In this document: positions 62,037-64,000 of the stretch, piece by piece
How the letters are laid out: every line of letters starts with the position of its first letter
Numbering within the stretch: position 1 is the stretch's first letter
Assembly (NCBI RefSeq): GCF_900105345.1
Contig: NZ_FNSN01000003.1
Coordinates: 1,674,001 to 1,738,000, forward strand
DNA: 64,000 nt
Direction of reading: 5' to 3'
Origin: Arthrobacter woluwensis
GTDB lineage: Bacteria > Actinomycetota > Actinomycetes > Actinomycetales > Micrococcaceae
Program-made: the position numbers and the translations under genes
The notes under the pieces: model-generated
Told to the model about the DNA's origin: nothing
The model's input: only the letters and a program-made list of their open reading frames with translations
Databases searched by the model: none

Positions 62037-63341
62037 ATGACCGCTCCAGCGAACGCTCCCCTCAGCTCGCGCGGACGACTCGCCGCCACACTGCCCGTGG
62101 AGCAGCTGGCCGAGATCTCCGCCTTGTTCGAGTTCCGGCGCACCGGATATTCACTCGATGCCCCGTTCTACACGGACCCCACGATCTTCAAGCTGGACAT
62201 GGAAGCCATCTTCGGGCAGCACTGGATCTTCGCCGCGAGCACGGCGGAACTGCCGGAGCCGGGGGACTATGTGACGGTTGATTACGGCCCCTACTCCCTG
62301 ATCGTCCTGCGCAACGACGACGGCGGCGTGAACGTCCTGCACAACGTCTGCCGCCATCGCGGCGCCCGCGTGCTCACCAAGGCCGCGGGGCAGACCGGCA
62401 ACCTGGTCTGCGGGTACCACTCGTGGACGTACTCGCCCGAGGGCAACCTGATCCATGCCTCCGCGCCCGGCGAGGCCAAGTTCGACAAGAACTGCTTCGC
62501 GCTCAAGAAGGCCCACGGCCTCGAGGTCGCCGGGCTCATCTTCGTGTGTCTCGCGGCCGAACCGCCCACCGACTTCTACGAGACCGCCAAAATCTTCGAG
62601 CCGTACCTGGCGCCTCACGAGCTGGCCAAGACGAAGATTGCCTACCAGCAGAACATCATCGAAGAGGGCAACTGGAAGCTCGTCATGGAGAACAACCGTG
62701 AGTGCTACCACTGCGACGGGCACCCCGAGCTCGCCTGCTCCCTGTTCCCCACCTGGGGTCTGACGGAGGGGCTCATCCCCACCCACCTCGAGGAGGTCTG
62801 GGAGCGCAACAAGGTGGCCCAGTCGGACCTCGAAGCGCGCTGCGACCGATACGGACTCCCGCACCAGGTGGTGGAGGAGCTCGACACCCGCATCGCCGGC
62901 ATCCGCATCTCCCGTGAGGCCCTCGACGGCGACGGCGAGTCGTTCTCCGCCGACGGCCGCCGGCTGTCCAAGAAGCTCCTCGGCGACCTGCGCGATTTCC
63001 GCCTGGGCCGTTGCTCGATGCACCTCCAGCCCAACTGCTGGTTCCACTTCATGAGCGACCACGTCATCACGTTCGGCGTGTTCCCGATCAACGAGCACCA
63101 GACGCTCGTCCGCACCACCTGGCTGGTGGCCGATGACGCCGTGGAAGGCGTCGACTACGACCTGGACAAGCTCACCTACACCTGGAAGCAGACCAACATC
63201 CAGGACAAGGCGTTCGTGGAACTCTGCCAGCAGGGCGCCGCGAGCCCCGCCTACGAACCCGGCCCGTACATGAAGAGCGAGTACCAGGTGGAGGCGTTCA
63301 TCAACTGGTACGTGCACCGCGTGCAGGAGCACCTGGCATGA
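62037..63341 (+). CDS. gbcA: Rieske non-heme iron oxygenase, glycine betaine monooxygenase-like
   Basis: The 434-residue alpha subunit has the Rieske cluster ligands Cys-105, His-107 (NVCRHRGAR) and Cys-125, His-128 (CGYHSW), and the mononuclear iron motif NRECYHCDGHPEL (His-225, His-229). The NRECYHCDGHP block and overall length match GbcA/StcD-type enzymes that demethylate glycine betaine to dimethylglycine, or stachydrine. GGGAGG lies 6 nt before ATG 62037. It overlaps the reductase gene by 4 bp. Confidence 0.85.
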   Translation: MTAPANAPLSSRGRLAATLPVEQLAEISALFEFRRTGYSLDAPFYTDPTIFKLDMEAIFGQHWIFAASTAELPEPGDYVTVDYGPYSLIVLRNDDGGVNVLHNVCRHRGARVLTKAAGQTGNLVCGYHSWTYSPEGNLIHASAPGEAKFDKNCFALKKAHGLEVAGLIFVCLAAEPPTDFYETAKIFEPYLAPHELAKTKIAYQQNIIEEGNWKLVMENNRECYHCDGHPELACSLFPTWGLTEGLIPTHLEEVWERNKVAQSDLEARCDRYGLPHQVVEELDTRIAGIRISREALDGDGESFSADGRRLSKKLLGDLRDFRLGRCSMHLQPNCWFHFMSDHVITFGVFPINEHQTLVRTTWLVADDAVEGVDYDLDKLTYTWKQTNIQDKAFVELCQQGAASPAYEPGPYMKSEYQVEAFINWYVHRVQEHLA

Positions 63342-64000
63342 CCGAAGTCCTCACGCAGCAGGTGGTCCGGGAACCCCAGCGCATCCGCGGCCTGGAGATG
63401 CCCTGGAACCGGGTGATGGGCGGCGCCGAGACCCCCGCCCGGGCCGCCCGGGCGCTGGGACCGTGGCACCCGCAGGAGTTCATGGCCGAGTGCGTCGAGA
63501 TCATCCCCGAGGCGGGCGGTCTGATGACCTTCGTCTTCCGCCGTGGCGACGGGGCGCCGCTCGCGTTCCGTGCGGGCCAGTACGTCAACATCGCCTTCCC
63601 GGTGAACGGGGACGACGAGGATCCAGTGGACCGCAGCTACTCGTTGTCCAGCTCACCCACCCAGCCGTGGACCTTCAGCTTTTCCGTGAAGAGGGATGCC
63701 GCCGGCGCGGTCTCGCCGTGGATCCACGAGAACGTCAGGCCCGGCACCGTGCTGGACATGCTCGGGCCGGTCGGCGCGTTCCATCTGCCGGATGCGGACC
63801 GCCGTGCCCGCTATCTCCTGCTGGCCGCGGGAGCGGGCATCACTCCCATCATGTCCATGGTCCGCACCATTCACTCGTTGCCCGGCCAGGCCGACGTCGT
63901 CGTGCTCTATCACGGCGCGGAAGCCGACGGCTTCGCCTTCCAGCGGGAACTGGACCACATCGCCTCCGTGGATTCGCGGATCCGTGTCCATTACTCGCTC
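63338..64000 (+). CDS. gbcB: Ferredoxin reductase for Rieske oxygenase (partial, cut by window end)
   Basis: The frame is open from ATG 63338 to the edge (221 codons). An FAD-binding domain is shown by the RSYSLSS motif near residue 98 and a GPVGAFHLP segment; the NAD-binding domain has AAGAGITPIMSM near residue 165. The C-terminal 2Fe-2S ferredoxin domain expected of GbcB lies outside the window. It supplies electrons to the oxygenase. Confidence 0.9.
   Translation, partial: MTEVLTQQVVREPQRIRGLEMPWNRVMGGAETPARAARALGPWHPQEFMAECVEIIPEAGGLMTFVFRRGDGAPLAFRAGQYVNIAFPVNGDDEDPVDRSYSLSSSPTQPWTFSFSVKRDAAGAVSPWIHENVRPGTVLDMLGPVGAFHLPDADRRARYLLLAAGAGITPIMSMVRTIHSLPGQADVVVLYHGAEADGFAFQRELDHIASVDSRIRVHYSL

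Overview
The window is high-GC DNA from an actinobacterium, most likely an Arthrobacter-like member of the Micrococcaceae. The evidence is the GC-rich third codon positions, frequent GTG and TTG starts, and marker genes with typical actinobacterial order: DUF3515-thiL-DAK2-recG-rsmD, DUF177-rpmF-rnc-mutM-smc-ftsY, rpsP-KH-rimM-trmD-rplS-lepB-rnhB-DUF2469, yraN-comM-dprA-xerC, and DUF3145/fab/fasR/aceE/DUF3052/ahpE. No sequence search was run; family names come from motifs and context.

Layout. Positions 1-8900 hold a DUF3515 lipoprotein (cut by the window edge), thiamine-phosphate kinase, a DAK2 protein, RecG, RsmD, a GNAT gene bounded by 37-bp direct repeats, a spermidine-synthase-like protein, an aminotransferase and CoaD. 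Positions 8900-22200 hold a core block for ribosome, RNA, DNA and protein targeting (DUF177, L32, RNase III, MutM, SMC, FtsY, Ffh), interrupted by ammonium uptake (amt-glnK) and a divergent glucose-6-phosphate dehydrogenase. Positions 22200-26820 hold TPP-riboswitch-controlled thiC, an amidohydrolase, a ring-cleavage-type VOC protein and a hypothetical. Positions 26900-38300 hold the S16/L19 operons, two tandem signal peptidases, RNase HII, an MFS transporter and the YraN/ComM/DprA/XerC set. Positions 38300-49440 hold DUF3145, the type II fatty acid synthesis operon fabD-fabH-acpP-fabF with its PucR-type regulator, pyruvate dehydrogenase E1, DUF3052, a peroxiredoxin and a sirtuin.

A tRNA-Val(UAC) gene at 49572 marks the change from conserved core to accessory DNA. 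Beyond it lie a LysR regulator divergent from a streptogramin-lyase-like/YCII/hemerythrin operon, a LacI-controlled module (esterase, MFS transporter, class C serine hydrolase), a YHS-like small protein, a VOC protein, a sedolisin-type S53 peptidase, and a LysR regulator divergent from a Rieske oxygenase plus reductase pair resembling glycine betaine monooxygenase (the reductase is cut by the window end).

The most useful new observations are regulatory. A LacI-type palindrome occurs in both promoter regions of the LacI module. A 17-bp inverted-repeat motif occurs upstream of both fabD and its regulator gene. A rho-independent terminator lies inside the first codons of the first signal peptidase gene. 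A palindrome overlaps the annotated start of the LysR gene beside the lyase operon. I saw no CRISPR array, transposase, prophage or replication origin.
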